A program made the position numbers and the translations under genes. Positions 18,777-27,834 of a stretch of DNA of 62,284 nucleotides are shown piece after piece. Within the stretch, counting starts at the first letter, position 1. The number at the start of each line of letters is the position of its first letter. This DNA is from Corynebacterium sp. HMSC036D02 (GTDB taxonomy: Bacteria > Actinomycetota > Actinomycetes > Mycobacteriales > Mycobacteriaceae): assembly GCF_001836165.1 (NCBI RefSeq), contig NZ_KV827705.1:1-62284 (forward strand), given 5' to 3'. The notes under the pieces were generated by a model, which had not been told where the DNA came from, did no database searches, and saw only the letters and a program-made list of their open reading frames with translations.

Positions 18777-19481
18777 TTAGTCGGTGTAATTCTTCTCCAC
18801 GGAAGCATCGACCGGGATGCCCGGGCCGGAGGTGGTGGAGATGGTGATCTTCTTGGCGTAGACGCCCTTGGCGGAGGACGGCTTCAGACGAATGATCTCG
18901 TCGTACAGCGCGCCGTAGTTCTCTGCCAGCTTCTCAGCGTCGAAGGAAGCCTTGCCGATGATGGCGTGCAGGTTGGAAGCCTTGTCCACGCGGAAGGAAA
19001 TCTTACCGCCCTTGACGTCAGCAACAGCCTTGGTCACGTCAGCGGTCACGGTGCCGGTCTTCGGGTTCGGCATGAGACCACGCGGGCCCAGCACGCGGGC
19101 AACGCGGCCAACCTTGGCCATCTGATCCGGGGTGGCGATAGCAACGTCGAAGTCGATGTTGCCCTCGTTGATGGCAGCGATCAGCTCTTCAGTGCCGACG
19201 ATGTCAGCGCCAGCAGCCTTAGCGGCCTCAGCGTTGTCGCCCTCAGCGAAGACGGCCACGCGGACGTCCTTACCAGTGCCGTGCGGCAGGGAGACAGTGC
19301 CGCGAACCAGCTGGTCAGCCTTACGCGGGTCAACGCCCAGGCGGAAGACAACGTCGACAGTAGCGTCGAAGTTCTTGGAGGAGGTCTCCTTAGCCAGCTT
19401 GGCGGCCTCGATCGGACGGTACTGACGGGAGCGGTCTACCAGCTCAGCGGCAGCCTTGTATGCCTTGGACTTGGTGCTCAT
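18777..19481 (-). CDS. rplA: 50S ribosomal protein L1
   Basis: L1 forms the L1 stalk that helps eject deacylated tRNA. It also represses translation of L11-L1 mRNA in many bacteria. The 234-residue sequence contains the typical [21 protein letters not shown] and [17 protein letters not shown] segments. It follows rplK by about 100 bases and ends at a strong terminator. rplJ, often adjacent, is about 6 kb further on in this genome. Confidence 0.97.
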   Translation of the reverse strand: MSTKSKAYKAAAELVDRSRQYRPIEAAKLAKETSSKNFDATVDVVFRLGVDPRKADQLVRGTVSLPHGTGKDVRVAVFAEGDNAEAAKAAGADIVGTEELIAAINEGNIDFDVAIATPDQMAKVGRVARVLGPRGLMPNPKTGTVTADVTKAVADVKGGKISFRVDKASNLHAIIGKASFDAEKLAENYGALYDEIIRLKPSSAKGVYAKKITISTTSGPGIPVDASVEKNYTD

Positions 19482-19541
19482 AAGTGCAATTCCTTTTCTT
19501 GGATTGATGTGGTGTTAGCGGGCCGAAGCTGGCCCTGCCAC

Positions 19542-19564
19542 GCGCGATACAGAACGTATCGCGC
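19542..19564 (-). other. Hairpin in the rplK-rplA spacer
   Basis: A perfect 9-bp stem (GCGCGATAC / GTATCGCGC) with loop AGAAC lies 14 bases after the rplK stop codon. There is no T run, so it may be a processing site or part of an L1 control region rather than a terminator. Confidence 0.45.
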
Positions 19565-19578
19565 ATTAAATCGAATTA

Positions 19579-20022
19579 TTACTTAGCCGGGACGCCGTCA
19601 ACAGTGATGCCCATGGAGCGAGCGGTACCAGCGATGATGCGGGCGCCGTTCTCGATGTCACGAGCGTTGAGGTCCTCAAACTTGGTCTGTGCAATCTCCT
19701 TGCACTGATCCCAGGTCACGGAACCGACCTTGTCGGTGTGCGGAACGCCGGAGCCCTTCTTGATGCCAGCGGCCTTGAGCAGGAGCTTCGCTGCCGGCGG
19801 GGTCTTCAGCTTGAAGTCGAAGGAGCGGTCCTCGTAGACGGTGATTTCTACCGGCACGACGTTGCCGCGCTGGGACTCGGTCGCAGCGTTGTAGGCCTTG
19901 CAGAACTCCATGATGTTGACGCCGTGGGCACCGAGTGCCGGGCCGACCGGCGGAGCCGGGTTAGCAGCGCCTGCCTCGATCTGGAGCTTGATCAGGCCAG
20001 TGACCTTCTTCTTGGGAGCCAT
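19579..20022 (-). CDS. rplK: 50S ribosomal protein L11
   Basis: L11 binds 23S rRNA at the GTPase-associated centre. The 147-residue sequence begins [31 protein letters not shown] and includes the Pro-rich N-domain and the [16 protein letters not shown]-domain, all canonical. An AGGAAAGAGGT-type site precedes the start. It is preceded by nusG and a terminator-like hairpin and followed by rplA. Confidence 0.97.
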   Translation of the reverse strand: MAPKKKVTGLIKLQIEAGAANPAPPVGPALGAHGVNIMEFCKAYNAATESQRGNVVPVEITVYEDRSFDFKLKTPPAAKLLLKAAGIKKGSGVPHTDKVGSVTWDQCKEIAQTKFEDLNARDIENGARIIAGTARSMGITVDGVPAK

Positions 20023-20136
20023 CGAATTACCTCTTTCCTGTGGTACCGGAGTGCTGCCACGATGAATAACAGCGCCCCGTCCGGATGCTCACGCATTGTG
20101 GGCCACCGGAGGATGAACGTTTCAAGATGCGCAAAA

Positions 20137-20169
20137 GCGCACGGCGTTCAAGTTTAGAACACCGTGCGC
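20137..20169 (-). terminator. Terminator after nusG
   Basis: Arms GCGCACGG-GTTC / GAAC-CCGTGCGC pair with one mismatch around a seven-base loop. TTTT follows on the minus strand. It separates secE-nusG from rplK-rplA, which may need their own promoter or read-through. Confidence 0.75.
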
Positions 20170-20186
20170 CCAGCTCAAAATCGCTT

Positions 20187-21095
20187 TTAGGAGATGCGCT
20201 CGATCTCCGTCGGGGACAGCTCCACCGGGGTTTCGCGGCCGAAGATGGACACCAGGCCCTGCATCTTGCCGGTCTCCGGGTCGATTTCGGAGATGGTGGC
20301 GGAAACAGAAGCCAGCGGGCCGGACAGGATGGTGACGGCCTCGCCCACTTCGAAGTCGTGCGCGTAGGCCTTGGCGGCCTCCTTCTCCGGCATGGCCACA
20401 ACCTGCTCGCCTTCGGAGTCTGCTGCGGAGTCCTCCGGAGAGACCGTCGGATCGTTCGGCATGAGGAACTTAGCCACGTCGCGGATCTTCACCGGGGTCG
20501 CGTTGCCCTCATTGCCCACGAAGGAGGTCACGCCCGGGGTATCGCGGACGACGGACCAGGCAGCGTCGTTAAGCTCCATGCGCACCAACACGTAGCCCGG
20601 CAGCAGCTTGCGCTTCACCACCTTCTTCTTGCCGTCCTTCTTCTCCAGGACCTGCTCGACCGGCACAACGACCTCAAAGATGGAATCCTCCACCTCGAGG
20701 GTCTGGGCGCGCATGTCGAGGTTGGTCTTCACCTTGTTCTCATAACCGGAGTAGCACTGGATGATGTACCACTGGCCCGGCTGCTTCTTCAGCTCGCGGG
20801 TAAAGGCGCGCAGGCGGGACTTGTACTCGGCGTCTGCGGCAGCGGCGGCGTCTGCCTCAGCGCTTGCCGACGCCTCCCCCGCACCCTCGCCTTCAGCCTC
20901 ATCCGTGACGCCACCGAGAGCAGCCTCAGCGGCCTTGGTAGCAGCTTCCTTTTCGGCAGCTTCCTTCTCCTCGGCGGACAGTTCCTCCTGCGGCTGCTGG
21001 GATTCCTCAGTAGCCTCGACCGCTTCAGCGGCCTGTTCCTGGACGTTATCGATCATGGCCTGCTCGAGGGAGGTGCCAGTGTTTTCTTCGCTCAT
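20187..21095 (-). CDS. nusG: Transcription termination/antitermination protein NusG
   Basis: NusG binds RNA polymerase beta' and links it to Rho or the ribosome. Residues 1 to about 100 are an acidic, Ala/Glu-rich low-complexity extension, as in other corynebacteria. The NGN domain follows (QWYIIQCYSGYENKVKTNL near 108-126, LLPGYVLVRMEL), and the C-terminal KOW domain is VGEAVTILSGPLASVSATI. Length is 302 residues. It is downstream of secE and ends at a terminator. Confidence 0.97.
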   Translation of the reverse strand: MSEENTGTSLEQAMIDNVQEQAAEAVEATEESQQPQEELSAEEKEAAEKEAATKAAEAALGGVTDEAEGEGAGEASASAEADAAAAADAEYKSRLRAFTRELKKQPGQWYIIQCYSGYENKVKTNLDMRAQTLEVEDSIFEVVVPVEQVLEKKDGKKKVVKRKLLPGYVLVRMELNDAAWSVVRDTPGVTSFVGNEGNATPVKIRDVAKFLMPNDPTVSPEDSAADSEGEQVVAMPEKEAAKAYAHDFEVGEAVTILSGPLASVSATISEIDPETGKMQGLVSIFGRETPVELSPTEIERIS

Positions 21096-21234
21096 TGTCT
21101 GCTACTCCAAATTGGTGTTCATTCTTCTAGTCCCCCACCAGGGTACTCGGCGGGACTAGGGCAAAAAGTATCCCGCCGTTTCCCCTAGTCAAGCTAGCGG
21201 GAAGGCGGCGGGATGAAAGTATGAGATTAGTGTA

Positions 21235-21561
21235 CTAAGGCGCGAGGATTGCTTCAACTCCGAGGCCAGTCAGCGTGTCCACGCCCCACACTAGGGCGGT
21301 AAGGACAATAAGGAACGCGAAGGTCACCAGAACATACTGCAGCATTTCCTTGCCGGTAGGCCAGACAACCTTCTTCAGCTCGGAAGCAACTTCACCCGGG
21401 AAGGAGCCGACAGATCCGCCGAAAGAATCTTCCTTCTTATCCTCGACGCGCACAACGCGCTTGTCGGTGTAGGAATCGGTAGAGGTGGTCGCTGCGCCAG
21501 AGAGCTGACGCTTGCCGGTTGGGCGCGGGGCCCCGGTGCTCGGCTGCTTTTCATCGCTCAC
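21235..21561 (-). CDS. secE: Preprotein translocase subunit SecE
   Basis: SecE is the small essential clamp of the SecYEG channel. The 108-residue protein has a hydrophilic N-terminus, the conserved amphipathic segment ELKKVVWPTGKEMLQYV, and one membrane helix (TFAFLIVLTALVWGVDTLTGLG). The GTG start at 21561 has AAGGAGGG seven bases upstream. Longer frames reading through the tRNA-Trp gene are not real. It is co-oriented with three upstream tRNA genes and nusG. Confidence 0.96.
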   Translation of the reverse strand: MSDEKQPSTGAPRPTGKRQLSGAATTSTDSYTDKRVVRVEDKKEDSFGGSVGSFPGEVASELKKVVWPTGKEMLQYVLVTFAFLIVLTALVWGVDTLTGLGVEAILAP

Positions 21562-21589
21562 GGCGATTCCCTCCTTGGAAGTGATGTGG

Positions 21590-21662
21590 CAGGGGCGACA
21601 GGACTCGAACCTGCAACCTACGGTTTTGGAGACCGTTGCGCTACCAATTGCGCCACGCCCCT
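21590..21662 (-). tRNA. tRNA-Trp (CCA anticodon)
   Basis: The minus strand folds as a tRNA: acceptor AGGGGCG / CGCCCCT, D-arm, anticodon loop CTCCAAA and T-loop TTCGAGT. The discriminator is G, and CCA is encoded next (21587-21589). It precedes secE. Confidence 0.95.
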
Positions 21663-21789
21663 TTGCGTGCCCTTTTGGGACAACGCACAACCCTACCAGA
21701 ACGGTGATTCCCCATGAAAACCACGTGCCGTATAAGGCTGGGAGTCGGTAATGAAAAAGCGCCCGTGCGCGGGCGCTTTTCTTTCCCGG

Positions 21790-21861
21790 TAGCGATGGCG
21801 AGAATTGAACTCGCGACACAGCGATTATGAGTCGCTTGCTCTACCACTGAGCTACACCGCC
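21790..21861 (-). tRNA. tRNA-Met (CAT anticodon)
   Basis: The minus strand reads GGCGGTGTAGCTCAGTGGTA onward with anticodon loop CTCATAA and T-loop TTCAATT. Acceptor pairs include G-U at the first position. CCA is not encoded. A G-C first acceptor pair is lacking, but the three G-C pairs typical of initiator tRNA below the anticodon are also absent, so elongator Met is likely. Confidence 0.92.
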
Positions 21862-21898
21862 ATATTCACTTTCTGAAAGCCTCCAGAAACATGAATGG

Positions 21899-21971
21899 AG
21901 CCCCCTGACAGAATCGAACTGTCGACCTTTTCCTTACCATGGAAACGCTCTGCCGACTGAGCTAAGGGGGC
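21899..21971 (-). tRNA. tRNA-Thr (GGT anticodon)
   Basis: Acceptor GCCCCCT / AGGGGGC, anticodon stem TTTCC / GGAAA with loop ATGGTAA (anticodon GGT), and T-loop TTCGATT. CCA is encoded at 21896-21898. It is first in the tRNA-secE-nusG block. Confidence 0.95.
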
Positions 21972-22026
21972 ACAGCCTCTTAGAGTCACGGAGTTTCTCC
22001 GCTGTGCTCTCGTTGAAGCCTTGAAA

Positions 22027-22056
22027 AGATTAACCCGAAACGCTTAAACAACACAA
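22027..22056 (-). promoter_or_regulatory. Candidate promoter for the tRNA-secE-nusG unit
   Basis: On the minus strand TTGTGT (22056-22051) and TAATCT (22032-22027) are 18 bases apart, about 55 bases before tRNA-Thr. The match is partial. The rest of the spacer up to 22215 shows no gene. Confidence 0.4.
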
Positions 22057-22215
22057 ATCGCCAGTACACCATTGGTTTTTAGGAGCTTTTAATCACGTAA
22101 ATCCATCCCTAACAACCCCTTCGTCACACTCGCGGCAATCCACCTCTTGCCACCTGTATGCCAAATCCAGCTATTGTTGACGTATCAAATACTTTTCCGG
22201 CTACAGGGAGGAAAA

Positions 22216-23337
22216 ATGACTACTGCCATCCACAAAGAACCATCGAAGGACTGGGCCGGGGACGCCCAGAATGCCTCGATGGAGGGCGAATTCAAGCGGG
22301 ATACCAACTACATCGGCGATCGCATTCTCGCCTCCATCACCAGCGATGAGCCCCAGCCCGCCAATAACGAGGGTGGAGAAGCCCTGCACTGGCCGGTGCA
22401 ACCCCACCGCTACCGTCTCATCGCCGCGCGCGCTTGCCCGTGGGCGCACCGCGCGGTCATCGTTCGGCGTTTGTTGGGACTGGAGGATGTCATCTCCTTA
22501 GGCTTGGCAGGCCCGACCCACGACAAGCGCTCCTGGACTTTCGATCTCGACCCCGACGGACTCGATCCCGTCCTGCGCATCCCCCGCCTGCAGGATGCGT
22601 ATTTCGCGCGCTTCCCTGAGTACCCGCGGGGCATCACGGTGCCAGCCATTGTGGAAGAATCCAGCGGCAAGGTCGTGACCAACGACTTCAACTCCATGGT
22701 GCGGGACTTTCAGACAGAGTGGACCGAGTTCCAGCGAGAAGGCGCACCCAACCTGCTGCCGCCATCCGAGCAGCAGGAGGAGATGGAGGAAATCAACGAC
22801 TTCATCTTCAGGAAGCTCAACAACGGCGTGTATCGCGCGGGATTCTCCGCATCCCAGGAGGCTTATGAAGAGGCCTATGCGGATGTCTTCGAGGTCCTCG
22901 ACTGGCTGGAGGAGCGGCTAGCCCACCGCCGCTTCATCATGGGTGAGCACATCACGGAGACCGATATCCGGGCATACACCACCTTGATCCGCTTTGACGC
23001 TGTCTACCACGGCCACTTCAAGACCAACCGGAACAAAATCAGCGAGATGCCGAACGTTTATGGCTACTTGCGCGAGCTATTCCAGCTCCCCGGTTTCGGC
23101 GATACCACCGACTTCACCGAGATCAAGCAGCACTACTACATCGTCCACCGCGAAATTAATCCCACCCAAGTCGTACCGGCCGGTCCCGACCTTAATGGCT
23201 TGGCACAGCCCCACGGCCGCGATCACCTGCCGGGTGCTCCCTTCGCTGAAGGCACCACCCTGCCGGGGCCGTTGCCCAAGGCTGAGCGGTTGAAGAACCC
23301 CACGGATTTCCAGCGAGAGCTGTTCTCCTTGGATTAG
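22216..23337 (+). CDS. S-glutathionyl-hydroquinone reductase-like protein (GST superfamily)
   Basis: This 373-residue protein resembles the ECM4/YqjG family, which uses a thioredoxin-fold cysteine to reduce thiol conjugates of hydroquinones. The active-site motif ACPWAHR (about residues 73-79) sits in the N-terminal domain, and the all-helical GST C-domain follows (DFIFRKLNNGVYRAGF, ITETDIRAYTTLIRFD, MPNVYGYLREL). Corynebacteria use mycothiol, not glutathione, so the natural thiol is probably mycothiol (inference). The start at 22216 has GGAGGAAAA just before it. It stands alone between the tRNA block and tRNA-Tyr, ending at a terminator. Confidence 0.85.
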   Translation: MTTAIHKEPSKDWAGDAQNASMEGEFKRDTNYIGDRILASITSDEPQPANNEGGEALHWPVQPHRYRLIAARACPWAHRAVIVRRLLGLEDVISLGLAGPTHDKRSWTFDLDPDGLDPVLRIPRLQDAYFARFPEYPRGITVPAIVEESSGKVVTNDFNSMVRDFQTEWTEFQREGAPNLLPPSEQQEEMEEINDFIFRKLNNGVYRAGFSASQEAYEEAYADVFEVLDWLEERLAHRRFIMGEHITETDIRAYTTLIRFDAVYHGHFKTNRNKISEMPNVYGYLRELFQLPGFGDTTDFTEIKQHYYIVHREINPTQVVPAGPDLNGLAQPHGRDHLPGAPFAEGTTLPGPLPKAERLKNPTDFQRELFSLD

Positions 23338-23361
23338 ACCCTGAGTCACCCGGAGATCGAA

Positions 23362-23397
23362 AAATCCCGCAGACTCATCATCGCGTCTGCGGGATTT
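23362..23397. terminator. Bidirectional terminator after the GST-like gene
   Basis: Perfect 13-base arms (AAATCCCGCAGAC / GTCTGCGGGATTT) enclose a ten-base loop, with A-rich and T-rich sides. It serves the plus-strand gene ending at 23337 and probably also the minus-strand tRNA-Tyr. Confidence 0.85.
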
Positions 23398-23403
23398 ATT
23401 CTG

Positions 23404-23486
23404 TGCCAGGTAGAAGATTCGAACTTCTGAAGGCGAAAGCCGGCGGATTTACAGTCCGCTCCCTTTGGCCGCTCGGGCAACCTGGC
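23404..23486 (-). tRNA. tRNA-Tyr (GTA anticodon)
   Basis: The minus strand has acceptor GCCAGGT / ACCTGGC, anticodon stem GCGGA / TCCGC with loop CTGTAAA (anticodon GTA), a long variable arm and T-loop TTCGAAT. The length (83 with discriminator A) fits class II tRNA-Tyr. CCA is not encoded. Confidence 0.94.
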
Positions 23487-23562
23487 AAGCACTCTTGAGT
23501 GCGGTTATGTACTTTACTACGAACTCCCGCCTAACATGCAAATCGCCAGGCAGGAGGGGCTT

Positions 23563-24567
23563 TTAACCCACGCGCTGAACGGTATAGTCCGCCAACTGGC
23601 GCAGTGCTTCACTAGCCGTGCATTCCGGCAGCAGGGAGAGCTGGTCCTCGACCACGCGCAGGTAGGCGTTGACGTCGGCCAGCGCCTTATCACGGCCGCC
23701 CGACTGCCACAGCAGCTCGATGGCGCGTTGCACGGAAGCGTCATCCTCCAGCGGGCCTGTCAGCAGGGCGCGCAGCTCATCGCCGACCTCGCCTTCCTCC
23801 TCCAGGGCATAGAGCACCGGCAGGGTGAACACGCCCTCGCGCAGGTCCGTGCCCGGGGTCTTCCCGGATTCCTCGGAGTCGGAGAAGATGTCGATGACAT
23901 CGTCGACGATCTGGAAAATCATGCCTACGGCCGCACCGATTTGGCGCAGCGCCTCGCACTGTTCTGGACCCGCACCCGCGTGGTAGGCACCCAGGTAGCC
24001 GGCGGAGGCAATCAGCACCGCGGTCTTTTCCCGGATCACCGCCGTGTAGTGCTCTACGGCGTTGGCTTCGCCAGCACCGATGGTTTCCCGCATCTGGCCG
24101 GTGACGAGCTCCTCGAAAGTCTCCGCGAAATGCTCCACCGTGTGGGTATCCAGCTGGCTCATCAGCCGCGAGGCGTGCGCGAGCAGTGCATCGCCCGCCA
24201 GAATCGCCACCGAGTTGGTCCACCGGAAGTTCGCGGAATCCACGCCGCGTCGGCGCTCCGCCTCATCCATGACATCGTCGTGGTAGAGCGTAGCCACGTG
24301 GACCATTTCCACCACGGTTGCCGCCTTCACCACCTCGGGGGATTGTGAACGTTCACCGAACTCGGAGGCCAACAACGCCATCATCGGGCGGAAACGCTTG
24401 CCACCAGCCAGGGACAGGTGGCGCACTTTGTCCTTGATGAAGTCCTGCCCGCGGTCGAGCTCCGTATTCAGCAGGTCCTCTACAGCAGCCATCCCGGCGT
24501 TGATACGCTCGGTGAGCTGCGCATCCCCCAAGTCCACGTGCTTGGCGTGAGTTTGGCCGTGTGACAT
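23563..24567 (-). CDS. Polyprenyl diphosphate synthase (menaquinone side chain)
   Basis: Trans-prenyltransferase of 334 residues that condenses isopentenyl diphosphate units, likely to make the isoprenoid tail of menaquinone. GGKRFRP lies near residue 55, the first Asp-rich motif is DDVMDE (about 96-101), and the second is QIVDDVID (about 217). A long-chain product is suggested by context: the next genes are a menJ-like reductase, menG and menD. It matches GrcC1/IspB-type enzymes, but chain length cannot be read from sequence. Confidence 0.9.
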   Translation of the reverse strand: MSHGQTHAKHVDLGDAQLTERINAGMAAVEDLLNTELDRGQDFIKDKVRHLSLAGGKRFRPMMALLASEFGERSQSPEVVKAATVVEMVHVATLYHDDVMDEAERRRGVDSANFRWTNSVAILAGDALLAHASRLMSQLDTHTVEHFAETFEELVTGQMRETIGAGEANAVEHYTAVIREKTAVLIASAGYLGAYHAGAGPEQCEALRQIGAAVGMIFQIVDDVIDIFSDSEESGKTPGTDLREGVFTLPVLYALEEEGEVGDELRALLTGPLEDDASVQRAIELLWQSGGRDKALADVNAYLRVVEDQLSLLPECTASEALRQLADYTVQRVG

Positions 24568-24672
24568 TAAACGTGTTCCTTTAAGCTCAAAAATCCTAGT
24601 GTTTACTTACCGTAGCCCATGGCACGGCCCTCAACACACTTGTGGCCACTATCCCGTGCAATGATAGTCCCC

Positions 24673-25899
24673 ATGTCGGAGCAGATCGATTCCACCCTTG
24701 TTGACGTCGCCATCGTAGGTGCCGGGCCCGCCGGCGCTGCCGCCGCTATCCACGCCGCACGCGCCGGCCATGAGACGCTGCTTGTCGACGCCTCCCCTTT
24801 CCCCCGCGACAAGACCTGCGGCGATGGACTGACCCCGCGCGCCATGCACCAGTTGGAGCTCCTCGGCATCGAGGTCAACGCGTCCTACCGCAACCGCGGG
24901 CTCAAGCTACACGGCTTCGGCGGCACCGTAACCGCTCCGTGGCCTAAGACCTACCCCTCTCACGAAGGCACAGCCCTGCCGCGCTATGAATTCGACGCGC
25001 TGCTTGTCAATGCCGCCCAAGAATCCGGCGCACGGCTAGTGACCGGCGCGGCGACACAGCCGGAGCTGGACGGCAACCGGCTGGTGGAGTTCTCCGTCGG
25101 CAAGCGCCGCGTGCGCGCCCAGTGGGTCATCGTGGCCGACGGGGTGCGCTCGACGTTTGGCAAGCAGTTGGGCCGCACCTGGCACCGCGAGGAGGTCTAT
25201 GGCATTGCTGCACGCGCTTATGCCGATTCACTGCGGGACGGCGAGGAATGGATGCACTCCCACGTTGAGCTCAAGGACCCCGAGGGCGTGGTGCAGCCGG
25301 GCTATGGCTGGATCTTTCCGCTGGGCCAGGGGGTCAATATCGGCTTGGGCGCGCTCTCTACGGCCGCCCGCCCGGCCCGCCTCAACACGAAGAAGGCGCT
25401 GGATTTCTACGCCGAACAGCAGCGTTCGGAGTGGGGTCTAGGCGAGCTGCGCAACGTCACCTCGGCGATGCTGCCGATGGGTGGTGCGGTGTCTGGAGTT
25501 GCCGGCGCCAATTGGATGCTCATCGGTGACGCTGCGGCCTGCGTTAATCCGCTCAACGGCGAGGGCATCGATTATGGCCTGGAAACGGCAGCGCTCGCCG
25601 TGGAGATGCTCGGCACCAAGGACCTCACCTTGGCGTGGCCAGACCGGCTGCGCGCCGAGTATGGCGAGGCCTTCCTGCTCGCTCGCACCGCCGCGCGCCT
25701 GCTGACCTACCCACAATTCCTGCCGCTGGCCGGGCCAGTGGCCATGCGCGGGCCGGTGGGCCGCATGCTCATGCCGGCCGCGGCACGCCTTATGGGCAAC
25801 CTCATCACCGACGAGGACAAGGACCTCCTCGCCCGCGCCTGGCGGCTGGCCGGCGGGGCGGTCTCCACGCTGCGGCGCGATACACCTCTCTGGGCCTAG
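24673..25899 (+). CDS. menJ: Geranylgeranyl reductase-family FAD enzyme (MenJ-like)
   Basis: FAD-dependent oxidoreductase of 408 residues, probably saturating one isoprene unit of menaquinone as mycobacterial MenJ does. The Rossmann motif is VAIVGAGPAGAAAAIHAARAG at the N-terminus. The family motif CGDGLTPRAMHQLE follows, then GDAAACVNPLNGEGIDYGLE near residue 285. I chose ATG 24673 because the resulting protein starts MSEQID and matches the mycobacterial length; ATG 24661 is possible. No clear ribosome-binding site precedes either. It faces the prenyl synthase gene divergently and lies beside menG. Confidence 0.85.
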   Translation: MSEQIDSTLVDVAIVGAGPAGAAAAIHAARAGHETLLVDASPFPRDKTCGDGLTPRAMHQLELLGIEVNASYRNRGLKLHGFGGTVTAPWPKTYPSHEGTALPRYEFDALLVNAAQESGARLVTGAATQPELDGNRLVEFSVGKRRVRAQWVIVADGVRSTFGKQLGRTWHREEVYGIAARAYADSLRDGEEWMHSHVELKDPEGVVQPGYGWIFPLGQGVNIGLGALSTAARPARLNTKKALDFYAEQQRSEWGLGELRNVTSAMLPMGGAVSGVAGANWMLIGDAAACVNPLNGEGIDYGLETAALAVEMLGTKDLTLAWPDRLRAEYGEAFLLARTAARLLTYPQFLPLAGPVAMRGPVGRMLMPAAARLMGNLITDEDKDLLARAWRLAGGAVSTLRRDTPLWA

Positions 25900-25921
25900 G
25901 GCCTTTAGGCCTGCTGCCCTC

Positions 25922-26611
25922 TTAAGCGGGCTTCACTGCGGAGTGCAACGCCACGATGCCCCAGGTCAGGTTGCGCCAACCTGCTTGTTCCCAGCCATTG
26001 CGATTAATAGCGGCGGCCAGCTCATGCTGCTCCGGCCACGCACGGATGGACTCTGCGAGGTAGATATAGGCCTCCGGGTTGGAGGAGACGACCTTGGCAA
26101 TCGGCGGTAACAGGCGGGTCAGATACTCCTTGTAGACGGTGCCAAAGACCGGGATGACCGGCTTGGAGAACTCCGCCACCGCTAGGCGCCCGCCGGGCTT
26201 GGTCACGCGCGCCATCTCCCGCAGGCCCAGCTCGAAGTCGTGGATATTGCGCAGACCGTAGGAAATGGTCACCGCGTCAAAAGTGTTATCCGCAAAGGGC
26301 AGGCGCATTCCATCGCCGGCCACCTTGGGAACATCGCGTTCCGCGCCAGCCGCGAGCATGCCGAGGGAAAAGTCACAGGCCACGCACCACGCGCCGGACT
26401 TGGACAGCTCCTCGGTAGAGACGGCCGTTCCGGCAGCCAAGTCAAGGACCTTCTCCCCCGGCTGCAGGTTGAGCCGCTCGCGGGTCAGCCGGCGCCAGCG
26501 CGCGTCCTGCCCAAAGGACAGCACCGTGTTGGTGATGTCGTATTTCTTGCCCACCGCGTCAAACATGCGCGCGACATCGAAGGGCTTCTTCTCCAGATCT
26601 GCCTTAGACAC
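25922..26611 (-). CDS. menG: Demethylmenaquinone methyltransferase
   Basis: UbiE/MenG-family SAM methyltransferase of 229 residues, the last step of menaquinone synthesis. Motif I is [12 protein letters not shown]; the family signatures [18 protein letters not shown] (near residue 24) and [26 protein letters not shown] are clear. The GTG start at 26611 has only a weak ribosome-binding site. It follows the mannosyltransferase gene at short distance on the same strand, so the two may be cotranscribed. Confidence 0.92.
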   Translation of the reverse strand: MSKADLEKKPFDVARMFDAVGKKYDITNTVLSFGQDARWRRLTRERLNLQPGEKVLDLAAGTAVSTEELSKSGAWCVACDFSLGMLAAGAERDVPKVAGDGMRLPFADNTFDAVTISYGLRNIHDFELGLREMARVTKPGGRLAVAEFSKPVIPVFGTVYKEYLTRLLPPIAKVVSSNPEAYIYLAESIRAWPEQHELAAAINRNGWEQAGWRNLTWGIVALHSAVKPA

Positions 26612-26622
26612 AAGCGCCTAGT

Positions 26623-27834
26623 TTAGGCGACGCGCGCTCCCAGAGCGCGAGCGGCCCAACGCGGCAGCTCCGGACGCTGGCCCAAAATGGTCAGCGGGAC
26701 CTCACGGACATTCTCCAAAACCTCGTCGTAGTAGCCCAGCAGCTGCTCGCAGAGAGCCGGCCAGGTCTTGGAGGCAATCGACTTCCGGGCGTTCTCCCGC
26801 AACTCCTGGTGAATCTCCGGATTGAGAAGCGCGTCGACGGCATTCGGGAGATCCTCGACGAACGTGGGGACATCGAGAAGCAACCCGTTATAGCCCTCCT
26901 CGATGAGGTCCACCGGGCCGCCCGCGCGGGGGCCGATGGTGGGCACGCCTGAGGCCTGCGCTTCCTGGATGGCCTGGCAGAAAGTCTCGAACTCGCCGGC
27001 GTGCACGAAGACATCAAGGCTTGCATATGCGGCTGCGAGCTCCTCGCCACCCAGCGCCCCAGTGAAGACTGCACCTGGCAGCTGGGCCTCCAGCAGCGGA
27101 CGCTCTGGGCCATCGCCAACAATGACGAGCTGAATGTCTTCGCGACCGTTAAGGGCCGACAGACGGTGCACGCCCTTCTCCGCGGCCAGGCGTCCCACAA
27201 AGCCGACGATCTTCTTGCTTCCTGTGGGATCCCACTCGCGGCGCAGTGCGGCCGAGCGCTTCGAGGGGTGGAAGCGCTCCGAGTCCACGCCGCGACCCCA
27301 GTGGCGTACGTTCTTGATGTGGTGCTTCTCCAAGTCGCTGATGGTCAGTGAGGAGGGCGCGAGAGTCATCTGGCACGCATTGTGGATGGTGCGCAGCCAC
27401 TCCCACACCCCATAGGCCAGCGCGGAGGCGTGGTACTTGGTGGCAAATCCCGCGACGTCCGTCTGGTACAGCGCCACTGCAGGAATGCGCAGCTGACGTG
27501 CGGAGAATGCTCCCGCAGCTCCGAGAACGAAGGGACTGGCCAGGTGGATGATGTCCGGCTTGAACTCGCGCAGCGCCTCGTCCACTGCGGAGGTGGGCAC
27601 CCCGACCGGGAGCGAATCCACCAGCGGCACCCGCACGGTGGGCACGCGCACGATGGTGAAGCCGAGATAATCGGGGATCTCCTCCTGCCCATCCCGGGCG
27701 CCGGGGGCGATGACGATGGCCTCATGGCCGTGCTCGTGGAGGTGTTCGAGGACACGCAGCACGGAGTTGGTCACTCCGTTGACGTTAGGCAAGAAGGATT
27801 CCGCGACGATGGCTACACGCATGCGCCCCATCAT
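26623..27834 (-). CDS. mgtA: GDP-mannose-dependent alpha-mannosyltransferase (GT4, MgtA type)
   Basis: GT4, GT-B-fold glycosyltransferase of 403 residues. The N-domain begins MRVAIVAESFLPNVNGVTNSVLRV, and the donor site shows GFVGRLAAEKGVHRL and the EX7E-type segment GEFETFCQAIQEAQASGVPTIGP. The same gene beside ubiE and menD in C. glutamicum is MgtA (once called PimB), which mannosylates a glucuronic-acid diacylglycerol for lipomannan-like glycans. The start at 27834 overlaps the DUF3592 stop codon (ATGA) directly after AGGAAAGGA; ATG 27822 is an alternative. Confidence 0.85.
   Translation of the reverse strand: MMGRMRVAIVAESFLPNVNGVTNSVLRVLEHLHEHGHEAIVIAPGARDGQEEIPDYLGFTIVRVPTVRVPLVDSLPVGVPTSAVDEALREFKPDIIHLASPFVLGAAGAFSARQLRIPAVALYQTDVAGFATKYHASALAYGVWEWLRTIHNACQMTLAPSSLTISDLEKHHIKNVRHWGRGVDSERFHPSKRSAALRREWDPTGSKKIVGFVGRLAAEKGVHRLSALNGREDIQLVIVGDGPERPLLEAQLPGAVFTGALGGEELAAAYASLDVFVHAGEFETFCQAIQEAQASGVPTIGPRAGGPVDLIEEGYNGLLLDVPTFVEDLPNAVDALLNPEIHQELRENARKSIASKTWPALCEQLLGYYDEVLENVREVPLTILGQRPELPRWAARALGARVA

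Noticed and set aside
21640..21847. Protein-coding frames running through the tRNA-Trp and tRNA-Met genes, including a long upstream extension of secE
   Set aside because: The region is clearly tRNA on the minus strand, and secE has a well-placed GTG with AAGGAGGG at 21561.
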